Shown in pieces: positions 25,144 to 34,827 of a stretch of DNA of 48,267 bases; position 1 is the stretch's first letter, and every line of letters begins with the position of its first letter. The notes under the pieces are model-generated. The model saw only the letters and a list, made by a program, of their open reading frames with translations. It had not been told where the DNA came from and searched no databases. Made by a program: the position numbers and the translations under genes. This DNA comes from DAIOGN01 sp036745245 (lineage in GTDB: Bacteria > Zixibacteria > MSB-5A5 > JAUVRN01), in assembly GCA_036745245.1 (NCBI GenBank), contig DAIOGN010000005.1:1-48267 (forward strand), given 5' to 3'.

Positions 25144-27138
25144 CTACGCCGGCGCTGGGGCCGGCGAGACCACCACGCTCGGCAGTTCCTCGCCGTTGAT
25201 CAGCTGATCCACTTCGTGGCCGTCGAGGATTTCACGCTCGCGCAGTGCCTTGGCAATTCGCTTCAGCTTGTCGAGATTGGCTGCCAACAGCCGCGTGGCC
25301 TTCTCCTCGGCCTCTATCACGATCCGCTTCACTTCGCCGTCGATGACCTGTGCAGTCTGCTCGGAGTAATCGCGGTGCTGGCTGATCTCGCGACCCAGGA
25401 AGATCTCCTCCTGCTTCTTGCCGTACGTGAGCGGGCCCATCTTGTCGGACATGCCCCACTCGCACACCATGCGCCTGGCCAGATCGGTGGCGCGTTCTAG
25501 ATCGTTTCCAGCGCCCGTGGTGAGCTGATCGAACACCAGCTGCTCGGCCACTCGGCCGCCCATCATGAACGCCATGCGGCCCTCGAGGTACTCCCGGGAA
25601 TACGTGTGGCGTTCATCTTCCGGAAGGTAGTGCGTGAGGCCCAGGGCCCGCCCGCGCGGCACGATGGTGACCTTGTGCACCGGATCGGTGCCCGGGATGA
25701 GGCGCGCCACCAGGGCGTGCCCCGCCTCGTGATAGGCCGTGGTTTCCTTTTCCTTCTCGGAGATCACCAGGCTGCGACGCTCGGTGCCCATCATCACCTT
25801 GTCCTTGGCGTCTTCAAAGTCGGTCATGCTGACTTTTTCGTGGTTGCGACGCGCGGCCAATAGTGCGGCTTCATTGACCAGGTTGGCCAGATCCGCGCCC
25901 GAAAGCCCAGGGGTTCCACGGGCCAGTACCGCCAGGTCCACCGTATCGTTCAGGGCGACCTTGCGCGCGTGCACACGAAGAATGCCCTCGCGTCCTTTGA
26001 CATCGGGAGCATCTACCACGATCTGCCGGTCGAATCGGCCGGGACGGAGCAGGGCAGGATCCAGCACATCGGGTCGGTTGGTGGCGGCCACCAGAATGAC
26101 CCCTTCATTCGACTCGAAACCGTCCATCTCCACAAGTAACTGATTGAGCGTCTGCTCGCGCTCGTCGTGTCCGCCGCCCAGACCCGCGCCGCGGTGACGG
26201 CCCACGGCGTCGATCTCATCGATGAAGATGATGCACGGCGCACTGCGCTTTCCTTGCTCAAACAGGTCGCGCACGCGCGAGGCGCCTACGCCCACGAACA
26301 TTTCAACGAAATCAGAGCCCGACATGCTGAAGAATGGCACACCGGCCTCGCCCGCTACGGCGCGCGCCAGAAGCGTCTTGCCGGTCCCGGGAGGCCCCAA
26401 CAGCAGGGCGCCTTTTGGAATCTTGCCGCCCAGCTTCTGAAACTTGGCGGGTTCCTTCAAAAACTCGATGATCTCCTTAAGTTCTTCCTTGGCTTCGTCA
26501 GCGCCCGCCACGTCGGCAAAGGTGATCTTGGGCTTGTTCTCCGTGAGCAGGCGCGCCTTGGACTTTCCGAACGAGAAGATCCCCTTCGGCCCGCCCTGCA
26601 TCTGGCGGATCATGAACAACCAGATGAGAATGAAGATCAACCACGGCGAGAACGTGAGCAGAAGCGTGGTCCAGGAGAATTCCTTCTGCTGCGCGTCCAC
26701 CTGGACGCCGGCCGCCTGAAGCCGGTCGACCAGCTCGGAGGCGTCGACGAACGGCAACGTCATTTCAAATTCTTTGAACGGCCCGGCCAGTGCCTGCGGA
26801 CCGTCGCCCGGCTTGGTGAAAGGCGTCTTGAACTTGCCGTGCACGATGCGCTCGGCAAACATCACCGACTCGAGGTTGCCCTTGTCGAGCTCCGAGTTGA
26901 ACTCGCTGTACGAGATGGGGACGCGTCGTGCGCGCGACGGATCGAGCATCTGGTACAGCCCCACGGCCACCACCACGATGAGCAGCCAGAAGAGCAGCGT
27001 ACGCGAGGTCCGGCGCCAGGGGTTGTAATTGCCCCCGGGGTCGGAGCCGCCGGGCCCACCGGGTCGTTTGTCGCCGCGTCGCTCCGGAGGAGCCCCACGG
27101 TGAAGGATTTGCTCGATCGGTTTCTTATCCAATGTCAC
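25144..27138 (-). CDS. ftsH: ATP-dependent zinc metalloprotease FtsH
   Basis: The 664-residue inner-membrane protease degrades misfolded membrane proteins and regulators. It has two transmembrane helices (about 47-64 and 158-177) around a periplasmic domain. The AAA module shows Walker A GPPGTGKT (248-255), Walker B IIFIDEID (303-310) and the second region of homology with NRPDVLDPALLRPGRFDR. The zinc site is HEAGH (470-474). The C-terminus carries a Pro/Ala-rich tail. The start overlaps the hpt stop by 4 nt (ATGA), and tilS-hpt-ftsH is a widely conserved order. A terminator follows. Confidence 0.98.
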   Translation of the reverse strand: MTLDKKPIEQILHRGAPPERRGDKRPGGPGGSDPGGNYNPWRRTSRTLLFWLLIVVVAVGLYQMLDPSRARRVPISYSEFNSELDKGNLESVMFAERIVHGKFKTPFTKPGDGPQALAGPFKEFEMTLPFVDASELVDRLQAAGVQVDAQQKEFSWTTLLLTFSPWLIFILIWLFMIRQMQGGPKGIFSFGKSKARLLTENKPKITFADVAGADEAKEELKEIIEFLKEPAKFQKLGGKIPKGALLLGPPGTGKTLLARAVAGEAGVPFFSMSGSDFVEMFVGVGASRVRDLFEQGKRSAPCIIFIDEIDAVGRHRGAGLGGGHDEREQTLNQLLVEMDGFESNEGVILVAATNRPDVLDPALLRPGRFDRQIVVDAPDVKGREGILRVHARKVALNDTVDLAVLARGTPGLSGADLANLVNEAALLAARRNHEKVSMTDFEDAKDKVMMGTERRSLVISEKEKETTAYHEAGHALVARLIPGTDPVHKVTIVPRGRALGLTHYLPEDERHTYSREYLEGRMAFMMGGRVAEQLVFDQLTTGAGNDLERATDLARRMVCEWGMSDKMGPLTYGKKQEEIFLGREISQHRDYSEQTAQVIDGEVKRIVIEAEEKATRLLAANLDKLKRIAKALREREILDGHEVDQLINGEELPSVVVSPAPAPA

Positions 27139-27704
27139 TCCCTGATTCTCTTGCTCGACGTAACGGGCGCCACCTTTAATCCCGCCTCCCCGACGGTGTA
27201 AATACCGTCCAGATGGCGGTATTGTTCCCCCAGGTCGAGGCCGTAGCCCACCACAAAGTCATCGGGCACCGAAAACCCCGACAGCATCACCGGCACATCC
27301 ACGACCCGACGATCCGGCTTGTCGAGGAGGGTGACGACGTTGAGGGAGGCAGGACCGCGCGCTTGGAAAAGCTCGCAGATCCTGGCCAGTGTGCGGCCCG
27401 AATCCACAATATCTTCTACAATCAACACGTGTCTTTCGGAGATGTCCAGATCCATATCTTTCAGCAGCCGGACATGCCCGGGAAGGGCTTCGCGTCCCTC
27501 GTAGGCGGCTGTGGCCACGAAATCGATCTCATGGGGCTCGTCCAGGGCTCGCGACAGATCCGCGAGGAAGATGTAGGAGCCCTTGAGGATGGCCACCAGC
27601 AGGGGCCTTCGGCCGCGGTAACGCTCGGAGAGGAAATGCCCCATCTCAGTCACGCGCGACTGGATCTCTTCCCGGGAGTAGAGCAGTTCGAGGCGGTGGG
27701 TCAC
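27135..27704 (-). CDS. hpt: hypoxanthine phosphoribosyltransferase
   Basis: The 189-residue cytoplasmic enzyme salvages hypoxanthine and guanine with PRPP. It has the KGSY loop (41-44), the PRPP-binding motif VEDIVDSGRT (96-105) and the base-contact region PDDFVVGYGLD near 148-158. Its length is normal for the family. It overlaps tilS upstream and ftsH downstream by 4 nt each, which implies one mRNA and coupled translation. Confidence 0.97.
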   Translation of the reverse strand: MTHRLELLYSREEIQSRVTEMGHFLSERYRGRRPLLVAILKGSYIFLADLSRALDEPHEIDFVATAAYEGREALPGHVRLLKDMDLDISERHVLIVEDIVDSGRTLARICELFQARGPASLNVVTLLDKPDRRVVDVPVMLSGFSVPDDFVVGYGLDLGEQYRHLDGIYTVGEAGLKVAPVTSSKRIRE

Positions 27705-29080
27705 TTTTTGGCCTGGGATCCAACGGAATCCCAGCGGAATTGGTAGATTTCGGGGGAGTCGGGCAAGACGCGAGTTTCCTCAGCCGGCCGGTGGCCCAGA
27801 AGCCACAGGATCCGGTCGGGGCTTTCCAGCACCCAGCTGCGGGTGCGCAGATGTCTGGGAACTCCCGCTTCCGACAGGAGGTCGAACACGAGCCGGGTGC
27901 CACGGGATCCGAACGGACGGATGCGATCACCGGGCCGGGCGGGCCGCAGGTGCAGCGGGCTGGCACCCGGAACGGCGGCCACGATCGCGTAGTCGCCGCG
28001 CGGGAACTCGTCCGGCCGGGCGAGTGGCTCCACCACAAGCAGAGACCCATCGGGCAACAAAGTGACTCCCGGCACGCGAATGGTGACGGCCTCAGGCGTG
28101 GGAGTTGCAACGAACAGCCAGAGGTGATCCCGGCCCCGCTCGGCTGTGACGCGGCGGTTCAGTCGCAGCCGCTTGCCGGACGGTGCCGACACAAGTTCCG
28201 AAAGCTGGAACAGCATGTCACGCCGCGGCCGCACGTCCATGTGTTCCAGGGCTCGCTTGAGCACACGAAGCGTCATCGCCTGGTGGAGAGAAGACAGGGG
28301 CTGGAGTGGGACCCGCAGACCGCACGGCGCAGGTTCGATGAGATGCAGGTGGCGCGCCGCCTCGTTCTCAAGGTAATCGGCCTCCAGGGCGTACAGATCG
28401 GCCGAAGCGCACAGGCCTGCGACCGCGTTCATGTCGAAGATGTCGGACAGAAGCGGAAGCACTTCGCGGCGCACGCGATTGCGACGGTAGCGAGGCGTGT
28501 TGTTGGTGGAATCGGTGCGGAAGGTCGCGCCAACGGCGTTCAGATACGACTCGATGTCGGCGCGGGTGCTGGCGAGAAGCGGCCGGATCCAGCGTGCGGA
28601 TCGCGGCTGCATATTGGCTGCGCCCCTGCGGGATGCGCCGCGCAGCCACTGGAGCACCAGCGTCTCGGCGCGATCGTTGGCCGTGTGGCCGGTGGCGATA
28701 TGCTGGCACGTGTACGCTTCCGCCAGGTCGCCGAACCATCTCTGCCGGACGCGCCGTGCCCAATCCTGCACATTGCCAGCAGGCGGCGCAGGAGCACGCT
28801 TGACTTCTAGTGGGATGTCCAGAGAGTCGCACAGCGTGCGACAGTGTGCTTCGTCGCCGTCGGATTCATCACCGCGCAGTCCGTAATTGACGTGCGCAGC
28901 CGTAAGCTCGAGCTCCTCGGCGCCCGCAATGCTCGACAATACGTGCAGGAGAGCCACCGAGTCGGCACCGCCCGAGAGAGCCACCAGGATGCGGTCGCCA
29001 GGTGACCAGAGAGATTCCTGACGCGCCAGAGTCAGAACATGCGTTGCCAGCCGGGATGGCCGAGCCTCTTTCCTGCCCAC
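27701..29080 (-). CDS. tilS: tRNA(Ile)-lysidine synthetase
   Basis: The product is about 459 residues. It adds lysine to C34 of tRNA-Ile(CAU) so that it reads AUA. The N-terminal PP-loop domain has LVALSGGADSVALL (SGGADS at about 36-41) and the conserved GHTANDRAET. A TilS middle domain and the C-terminal substrate-binding domain (RPARPGDRIRPFG) follow. GTG 29080 is chosen as start because a minus-strand TATATT box ends 6 nt before it. That would give a leaderless mRNA; no ribosome site is visible. A TTG at 29152 is an alternative. It is the first gene of the tilS-hpt-ftsH operon. Confidence 0.93.
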   Translation of the reverse strand: MGRKEARPSRLATHVLTLARQESLWSPGDRILVALSGGADSVALLHVLSSIAGAEELELTAAHVNYGLRGDESDGDEAHCRTLCDSLDIPLEVKRAPAPPAGNVQDWARRVRQRWFGDLAEAYTCQHIATGHTANDRAETLVLQWLRGASRRGAANMQPRSARWIRPLLASTRADIESYLNAVGATFRTDSTNNTPRYRRNRVRREVLPLLSDIFDMNAVAGLCASADLYALEADYLENEAARHLHLIEPAPCGLRVPLQPLSSLHQAMTLRVLKRALEHMDVRPRRDMLFQLSELVSAPSGKRLRLNRRVTAERGRDHLWLFVATPTPEAVTIRVPGVTLLPDGSLLVVEPLARPDEFPRGDYAIVAAVPGASPLHLRPARPGDRIRPFGSRGTRLVFDLLSEAGVPRHLRTRSWVLESPDRILWLLGHRPAEETRVLPDSPEIYQFRWDSVGSQAKK

Positions 29081-29086
29081 GTATCC

Positions 29087-29092
29087 AATATA
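29087..29092 (-). promoter_or_regulatory. candidate -10 box of tilS (possible leaderless start)
   Basis: On the minus strand TATATT is followed by GGATAC and then the GTG start of tilS. This puts the expected transcription start at the start codon itself. A poor -35 candidate (GCGACA, 15 bp upstream) is the only one seen. Confidence 0.3.
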
Positions 29093-29177
29093 CCGCCGCC
29101 GGAGAATTGTCGCACTATGTGATTGCCGCGCAAGAGAATGGGCTTTCAACAAGCTTGCGCGCCGTGTACTCTGGAGC

Positions 29178-30362
29178 GTGGCCGTAGAGCTGACATTGGA
29201 GCAAGCGAATGTGGTGGACGCGGTGGCCGATTGGTACGCTCTCCGCGCTCAACCCTACCTCACTCTGGGGGGCTACGCCGGCACCGGCAAGACCACGATC
29301 CTGGGTCCCATGCGTGAGCGCCTCGGTCGCGATCGACACGTCGAACGCGTGGCCTTCTGCGCCTTCACCGGCAAGGCCGCCAGCGTGCTTCGGGCGCGGC
29401 TGCGCGAACATCACGCGCTGCGGCGCAACGACTACTGCGGCACCATTCACGGCCTGATTTATGAGGCCGAGTTCGACGACGCGGGCCAGATCTCGCTGTG
29501 GCACCGGATTCCCGAAGTGCCGTACGATCTCATCGTGGTGGATGAGGCATCCATGGTGGGCGAAGTGCTGTGGAACGATCTGCGCGCCTTCGGCCTCCCC
29601 ATCCTCGCCATCGGCGATCACGGCCAACTGCCGCCCATCGAGGGCACGCTGAACCTGGTGGAGCACCCCGAATTGCGCCTCGAGACCATTCACCGGCAGG
29701 CCGAAGGCAATCCCATCATCCACCTGTCGCTATTGGCACGCACCGAGGGGGTCTTGCCACTCGGAAGCTACGGCGAAGGCGTGGAGAAAATTGCGAAAGA
29801 TCTCGACTCCACTCGTGAGCGGCTGGAATCGGAGTTTGCCAGCTTCGACTCCGAGACCATGATCCTCTGCGGCTACAACCGCACACGGGTGGCGCTCAAT
29901 CGCCACATTCGCGAGCTGTTGGGCTTCGATGGCCCGGGGTTGGTGCCGGGCGAGCGCGTGATCTGCCTGCGCAACAACTGGAACGCTCATCCCCACCCGC
30001 TCTTCAACGGGATGCTGGGAAGCGTGCTCTCGGCCGAACCTGAATCGGAAGGTGGCGTACTTCACTGGTACGACGCGGTACTGCAAATGGACGGCGAGCA
30101 CAACGTGTACGCCGGACGGCTCTCAGCGCACCAGTTCGACTCTCTCAAGACCTTACAGGAAGTGGATGGGCTTCTGCCCATGGACATCGGCGACCGCTTC
30201 GATCGCGGCTATGCGCTCACGGTGCACAAGGCGCAGGGGAGCCAGGCAAAGCGCGTGATTCTGTTCGAGCAGAAGAGCAAACTCTGGGAAGGTGAACTCT
30301 ACCGGCGCTGGCTGTACACGGCGGTGACGCGGGCCCGCGAGAAGCTGCTCATTGTCGGTTGA
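29178..30362 (+). CDS. SF1B (RecD/Dda-like) DNA helicase, compact
   Basis: The 394-residue ATPase contains the helicase motifs of the RecD/Dda branch: motif I GYAGTGKTT (32-40), motif Ia FTGKAA, motif II VDEAS (121-125) and motif III GDHGQLPP (146-153). The C-terminal UvrD_C_2-type block TVHKAQGSQ then YTAVTRAREKLLI follows. It is much shorter than RecD2 and lacks its N-terminal domain, so it is closer in layout to phage Dda. A role in replication or repair is inference. GGAG precedes the GTG start. It is divergent from tilS and 33 nt ahead of the kinase gene. Confidence 0.88.
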   Translation: MAVELTLEQANVVDAVADWYALRAQPYLTLGGYAGTGKTTILGPMRERLGRDRHVERVAFCAFTGKAASVLRARLREHHALRRNDYCGTIHGLIYEAEFDDAGQISLWHRIPEVPYDLIVVDEASMVGEVLWNDLRAFGLPILAIGDHGQLPPIEGTLNLVEHPELRLETIHRQAEGNPIIHLSLLARTEGVLPLGSYGEGVEKIAKDLDSTRERLESEFASFDSETMILCGYNRTRVALNRHIRELLGFDGPGLVPGERVICLRNNWNAHPHPLFNGMLGSVLSAEPESEGGVLHWYDAVLQMDGEHNVYAGRLSAHQFDSLKTLQEVDGLLPMDIGDRFDRGYALTVHKAQGSQAKRVILFEQKSKLWEGELYRRWLYTAVTRAREKLLIVG

Positions 30363-30395
30363 CGGCTGTTCGCGGCCGGTCGATATTGGCGCCTT

Positions 30396-33356
30396 ATGAA
30401 GGGCACCCAGGTCCACCAATTCCGCATCCTCGACAAGATCGGGGAAGGTGGCATGGGCGAAGTGTACGAAGCCCTCGACACGCGCCTCGAGCGCAAGGTG
30501 GCGCTCAAGTTTCTGCCGCCCGCATATTCACGGGATCCGGAGTTCAAGAGCCGCTTCGAGCACGAGGCGCGCGCCGCCGCGGCCTTGAATCACCCCAACA
30601 TCATCACCGTGCACGACCTCGGCGAATTCGAGGGGCGCACCTTCATCGCCATGGAGCTGATCTCGGGCCACTCGCTGGAGGCACGCATTCAGCGGGGCGA
30701 TCTGACCCTTCAGGAATCGCTGAAGCTGGCCGCCCAGGTGTGCGACGGGTTGGCGGCGGCCCACGAGGCGGGCATCGTTCACCGCGACATCAAGCCGGCG
30801 AACCTCTTCATCACCAAAGACGGGCGCCTGAAGATTCTCGACTTCGGGCTCGCCAAATCGCGCCGCACCTCGACCGACACCAAGCCCGGCACTACGGTGG
30901 GCACCATTCAGTACGAATCGCCCGAGCAGAGCCGCGGTGCGGCCGTGGATGCGCGGTCAGACCTGTTTTCGCTGGGCGTGGTTCTTTATGAAATGATCAC
31001 GGCGCAGCGGCCGTTCAAGGGCGAATTCGAAGACGCTGTGCGCTATGCTATCGCGCACGAGCTGCCGGAGCCGTTGGCCCGCTACAAGTCGGACGTGCCG
31101 GATGACCTGCAGCGCATTGTGTCCAAGCTGCTCGAAAAGGACCCCGACTTGCGTTACCAGACGGCCTCGGGAGTGCTTTCGGACTTGAAGCTCTTGCAGC
31201 GCAGTTCCGGACCCTCGGCCGTGCACGCGGCGTACTCAAGTGCGTCCCGACCCGCCACTCAACCCGCCACGGGCACGGCTCCCCGAAGACTCTGGCGGTA
31301 CGTCTTTCCTGCGTTTGGCCTGTTGATGGCCGCGGCCCTCCTGCTGTTCAAGCCCTGGAAGCTCGAGATTCAGCCCACGCAAGTAGCGGAGGCCTCCGCC
31401 GAGCGCCTGGCCGTGATGTACTTCGACAACCTCACCGATCCCGACGATACCCAGCGCCAGGGGGAGGTGATCTCGAGCCTGATCATCTCGGATCTGTCGG
31501 AGTCACAGAGGCTGCAGGTGGTTTCGTCGCAGAGGCTCTACGACCTGTTGAAGAATCTCGGGCGCGAGGGCACACGCAAGATTACGCCAGACGTGGCTAC
31601 GGAAGTGGCGCGCAAGGCCGACGCACGCTGGATGCTGACCGGTCGCATCTTGTCCGACGAACCCAACTGGGTGGTGTCCGCCGAGCTTTCGGATGTCGCC
31701 ACGGGAGATCTGTTGGCCTCGCCGTCCATCACGGGCAGGGAAGGCGAGCGCATCTTCGACGTGGTGGATCGCCTTACGTCGGAGATCAAGAGACAGCTGG
31801 CTCTACCGTCGGGAGGATTGGCCGACGTCGACAAACCCGTAATCGAGCTCACCACGGAATCCTCCGACGCCTACCGGCTCTATCTGGAGGGAAGGGAGCT
31901 GGTCTACAAGTTCCTCATGGCCGATGCGGAGAAGAAATTCCGGCAAGCGCTGGCGATCGACTCCACGTTCGCGATGGCTTACTATTATATCGGGTTCGGC
32001 AGACTGTCCTATTTCTCCGACTATCCGGGCGCTCGCGAAATGTTTGCAGCTGCCTTGCGCCATGTAGAACACACCTCAGAGCGCGACGGAAATGTGCTCC
32101 GGGGGACCCACGCGAATATCGAGGGTCGAGCCGAGGAAGCCATCGGCTATTTTCAGAAAGTCATCGATCAATACCCCGATGACAAGGAAGCCGTCATGTT
32201 GCTGGCGCAGGTCTATAACTACTCGCCCACGGTTCGTGATATGCACAAGGCCATCGAACTGTATTCGAAGGTCGTCGAAATGGACCCGCAATTCAAGATG
32301 GCTTACAACGCGTTGGCTTACGGTTACGACGCCGTGGGCGACATCGAACACTCCCTGGTGGCCATCAACAAGTACGCTGCGCTGGCGCCGGACGAGCCCA
32401 ATCCGTGGGATTCCAAAGCCGAACTCCTGGCCAACAATGGCCGACTGGAGGAGGCGCTCGAGTCGTATCTGAGGGCCATCGAAGTGAAGCCGGATTTCCT
32501 GTACAGTCTCAGAGGGGCCATTGGGCTGTACCGGCTGAAGGGCGACTATGCCGGGGCCGACCGACTCATCGATGCCCTGCTCAGCCAGGAAAGACCCGAA
32601 AACCAGTCCAACGGCCGGTGGGAGAAAGCGAAAAACCTGATCCACCAGGGCAGGTTCAACGCCGCCATGGAGCAATTGTCTGAATGTCATCGGTTCGACA
32701 AGTCCCACAAGGAGCTGCTGGCGCAGGCAGGCTGGGCCTTCGCCGAGCGAGCCTACCTCAAGAGCCTGCTTCGGGACGAACCAGGCAGCCGCAAGGAACT
32801 GGATCGCGCGCAAAGTTCGCTCGAAGAGCACTTCAGTCGTGAGGAGGCGCGCCAGCTTCTATTTGTGCCACGGTGTGCACAGGCCGCCTGGTTTGGCCGG
32901 GAACGCGAGGCCGATTCACTACTTGCCGAAATGCGTTCTGTCCTCGGCAAACCGCTGGCACCCGACACGTCCGCGTACTTCACCATGATGGGGCTTTCGC
33001 GCTTCTTCAAAGAGGCCTACGATTCTGCCGCCGTGTACCTCGATCGCGCAAAATTGCCACGCCCGGAGTTCAGCCAGCTCTACTGGCTGGGTCGTGCCTA
33101 CGTCGGCAAGCGGCAGGTTCGCGAAGCGCTGGGCTACCTGGAGCGGGCCGGGGCGATGTGCGATCAGGATCGTGCCGGGGACCCGGCGCTGTCGGTGCTG
33201 ATTCACTTCTACCTCGCCGAGGCGTATGAAAAATCCGGTCGCACGCCGGATGCGGTGAAGGAGTACCGCATCTTTCTCGACATCTGGAAAGACGCCGACT
33301 CCGGCATTCAGGAAGTAAGCGACGCGAAATCGCGCCTCGCGGCGCTTCAGACGTAA
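30396..33356 (+). CDS. Ser/Thr protein kinase with TolB-like and TPR sensor region
   Basis: The 986-residue membrane kinase has a Hanks-type domain. It shows a Gly loop GEGGMGEVY, Lys38 in VALKF, catalytic Asp131 in HRDIKPAN and Asp149 in DFG. A membrane helix at about 303-321 leads to a periplasmic TolB-like domain (about 335-465: LAVMYFDNL to SEIKRQLAL) and then many TPRs to the end. The motif near the activation-loop end is YESPEQ instead of the usual YMSPEQ. Such fusions are common in Acidobacteria, Gemmatimonadota and FCB-related bins. The signal and targets are unknown. murQ starts 4 nt after the stop, so a cell-wall link is possible. Confidence 0.93.
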   Translation: MKGTQVHQFRILDKIGEGGMGEVYEALDTRLERKVALKFLPPAYSRDPEFKSRFEHEARAAAALNHPNIITVHDLGEFEGRTFIAMELISGHSLEARIQRGDLTLQESLKLAAQVCDGLAAAHEAGIVHRDIKPANLFITKDGRLKILDFGLAKSRRTSTDTKPGTTVGTIQYESPEQSRGAAVDARSDLFSLGVVLYEMITAQRPFKGEFEDAVRYAIAHELPEPLARYKSDVPDDLQRIVSKLLEKDPDLRYQTASGVLSDLKLLQRSSGPSAVHAAYSSASRPATQPATGTAPRRLWRYVFPAFGLLMAAALLLFKPWKLEIQPTQVAEASAERLAVMYFDNLTDPDDTQRQGEVISSLIISDLSESQRLQVVSSQRLYDLLKNLGREGTRKITPDVATEVARKADARWMLTGRILSDEPNWVVSAELSDVATGDLLASPSITGREGERIFDVVDRLTSEIKRQLALPSGGLADVDKPVIELTTESSDAYRLYLEGRELVYKFLMADAEKKFRQALAIDSTFAMAYYYIGFGRLSYFSDYPGAREMFAAALRHVEHTSERDGNVLRGTHANIEGRAEEAIGYFQKVIDQYPDDKEAVMLLAQVYNYSPTVRDMHKAIELYSKVVEMDPQFKMAYNALAYGYDAVGDIEHSLVAINKYAALAPDEPNPWDSKAELLANNGRLEEALESYLRAIEVKPDFLYSLRGAIGLYRLKGDYAGADRLIDALLSQERPENQSNGRWEKAKNLIHQGRFNAAMEQLSECHRFDKSHKELLAQAGWAFAERAYLKSLLRDEPGSRKELDRAQSSLEEHFSREEARQLLFVPRCAQAAWFGREREADSLLAEMRSVLGKPLAPDTSAYFTMMGLSRFFKEAYDSAAVYLDRAKLPRPEFSQLYWLGRAYVGKRQVREALGYLERAGAMCDQDRAGDPALSVLIHFYLAEAYEKSGRTPDAVKEYRIFLDIWKDADSGIQEVSDAKSRLAALQT

Positions 33357-33359
33357 CAC

Positions 33360-34316
33360 GTGGCACGCTCGGCTTCCGAATTGAGCCGGCTCGAACGCCT
33401 GGCACGCGAGCTGGCCAAACTCACGTCCGAATCCGTCAATCCGGCCACCACCGGGATCGACCTGGCGACCACCCGCGAAATCCTGCGCCTGATTCACGCA
33501 GAGGACGAGCGCGCGGTGGCGGCCGTGGGAAAGGTGCTGCCACAAATTGTCAGGGCGGCCAGGATCTATGAGGATGTGTGGAAAGCCGGCGGACGCATTT
33601 TCTATGTAGGAGCGGGCACTTCCGGACGGCTGGGTGTGCTCGACGCGGCGGAGTGTCCGCCCACGTTCGGCACCGACCCGAAGCGCATTGTCGGCCTGAT
33701 CGCGGGGGGACGCCAAACGCTGGTGCGTTCGCGTGAAGGAGTGGAGGATGACCGCAAGGATGCAGAGCGGCTGGTGCGCAAGCATCGCGTTGGTAAAGGC
33801 GACCTTCTTGTAGGTCTCGCGGCTTCGCGGCGCACACCCTTCACACGCGCGGCGTTGGAAGCAGCTCGGCTTCGTGGCGCGCGCACGGTGTTCATCTGCA
33901 CCAATCCAAAGGGCCCCGGAAAAATCGACTGTGACGTGCTGATCGCTCCCAACGTGGGCCCCGAAGTGATCGCCGGGTCCACGCGCATGAAAGCGGGAAC
34001 CGCGCAGAAGCTCATCCTTAACATGCTGTCTACCACCGCGATGGTGCGCTCCGGCAAAACCTATCGAAACCGGATGGTGGATCTCCAGGCGAAGTCGGAA
34101 AAACTCCGCGCCCGGTCGCTGGGGCTCGTCATGGAACTGGCCCATCTGCGCGCCCAAGAAGCGGACCTGCTACTCTCCAAAGCCGGCGGAAGCGTGAAAA
34201 CAGCTCTGGTAATGGCATGGTGCGGCCTTGACAAAAAGGTCGCCGTAGGAGAGATTAAGAGAGCCGGAGGCCGGTTGCGAAAAATCGGCCTACGTAAGCG
34301 ACCCACCGGTCGGTAA
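33360..34316 (+). CDS. murQ: N-acetylmuramic acid 6-phosphate etherase
   Basis: The 318-residue cytoplasmic SIS-fold enzyme removes lactate from MurNAc-6-phosphate to give GlcNAc-6-phosphate in peptidoglycan recycling. Diagnostic blocks are LTSESVNPATTGID near the start, RIFYVGAGTSGRLGVLDAAE, CPPTFG and GSTRMKAGTAQKLILNML. The length is typical (about 300). The GTG start lies only 4 nt after the kinase stop, so the two are co-transcribed. No PTS transporter or anhydro-MurNAc kinase gene is adjacent, so the source of the substrate is not shown. Confidence 0.96.
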   Translation: MARSASELSRLERLARELAKLTSESVNPATTGIDLATTREILRLIHAEDERAVAAVGKVLPQIVRAARIYEDVWKAGGRIFYVGAGTSGRLGVLDAAECPPTFGTDPKRIVGLIAGGRQTLVRSREGVEDDRKDAERLVRKHRVGKGDLLVGLAASRRTPFTRAALEAARLRGARTVFICTNPKGPGKIDCDVLIAPNVGPEVIAGSTRMKAGTAQKLILNMLSTTAMVRSGKTYRNRMVDLQAKSEKLRARSLGLVMELAHLRAQEADLLLSKAGGSVKTALVMAWCGLDKKVAVGEIKRAGGRLRKIGLRKRPTGR

Positions 34317-34363
34317 GGGGAGTCGTCTTAGGACAGGCGCGGTCTGAAAGGAGAGTGGCTCTC

Positions 34364-34711
34364 GTGAGAATCTGCCCCGACTGCACGCTGGAACTCCCCG
34401 ACGGCATCCCCACCTGTCCCGACTGCGGCATCGCGATGATCGATCCCGATGAAGAGCCGCAGGAGGCACGGCACGAATCCACAGGCCATCGTTACGTACT
34501 GGTGCGGGCGCTGCCCAGCCGGTTGTGGGCTCACATGCTGAAAGAGGCGCTTGGGAACGAAGGCATCCCGAGCATCCTGCAATCGGAAGACGTGGGGATT
34601 ATGTTAGGCAATTACGGCACGGCGCCTCTGTGGCCCGTTCGGGTGCTGGTGCCGGCCTGTTTTCTGCACCGCGCGCGGCGTATAGCCAGTCGCATCGACG
34701 GCCCCTCCTGA
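34364..34711 (+). CDS. zinc-ribbon plus DUF2007-like small protein
   Basis: The 115-residue protein begins with a zinc ribbon of two CPDC knuckles (Cys4, Cys7, Cys18, Cys21). After an acidic linker comes a DUF2007-like (putative signal-transducing) domain with LWAHMLKEALGNEGIPSIL and a PLWPVRVLVP strand. This is a soluble protein of unknown role. The GTG at 34364 is chosen because AGGAG lies 10 nt upstream; a GTG at 34355 would sit almost on that site. It follows murQ by 47 nt and may belong to the same operon. Confidence 0.72.
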   Translation: MRICPDCTLELPDGIPTCPDCGIAMIDPDEEPQEARHESTGHRYVLVRALPSRLWAHMLKEALGNEGIPSILQSEDVGIMLGNYGTAPLWPVRVLVPACFLHRARRIASRIDGPS

Positions 34712-34827
34712 AATCCGTTTTCTTCGCGTAACCCCTTTTCACACATCGAAATTGGCCTCCACCCGCCCCCGGCGGGGTCACTAATCTTCGGGACTGCGTG
34801 GCCGATATAAGAGAGGAAGGGGAAAGC

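Noticed and set aside
29178..30362. Anti-phage defence helicase
   Set aside because: The helicase motifs are clear, but its neighbours are housekeeping or signalling genes and no nuclease or defence partner is present.
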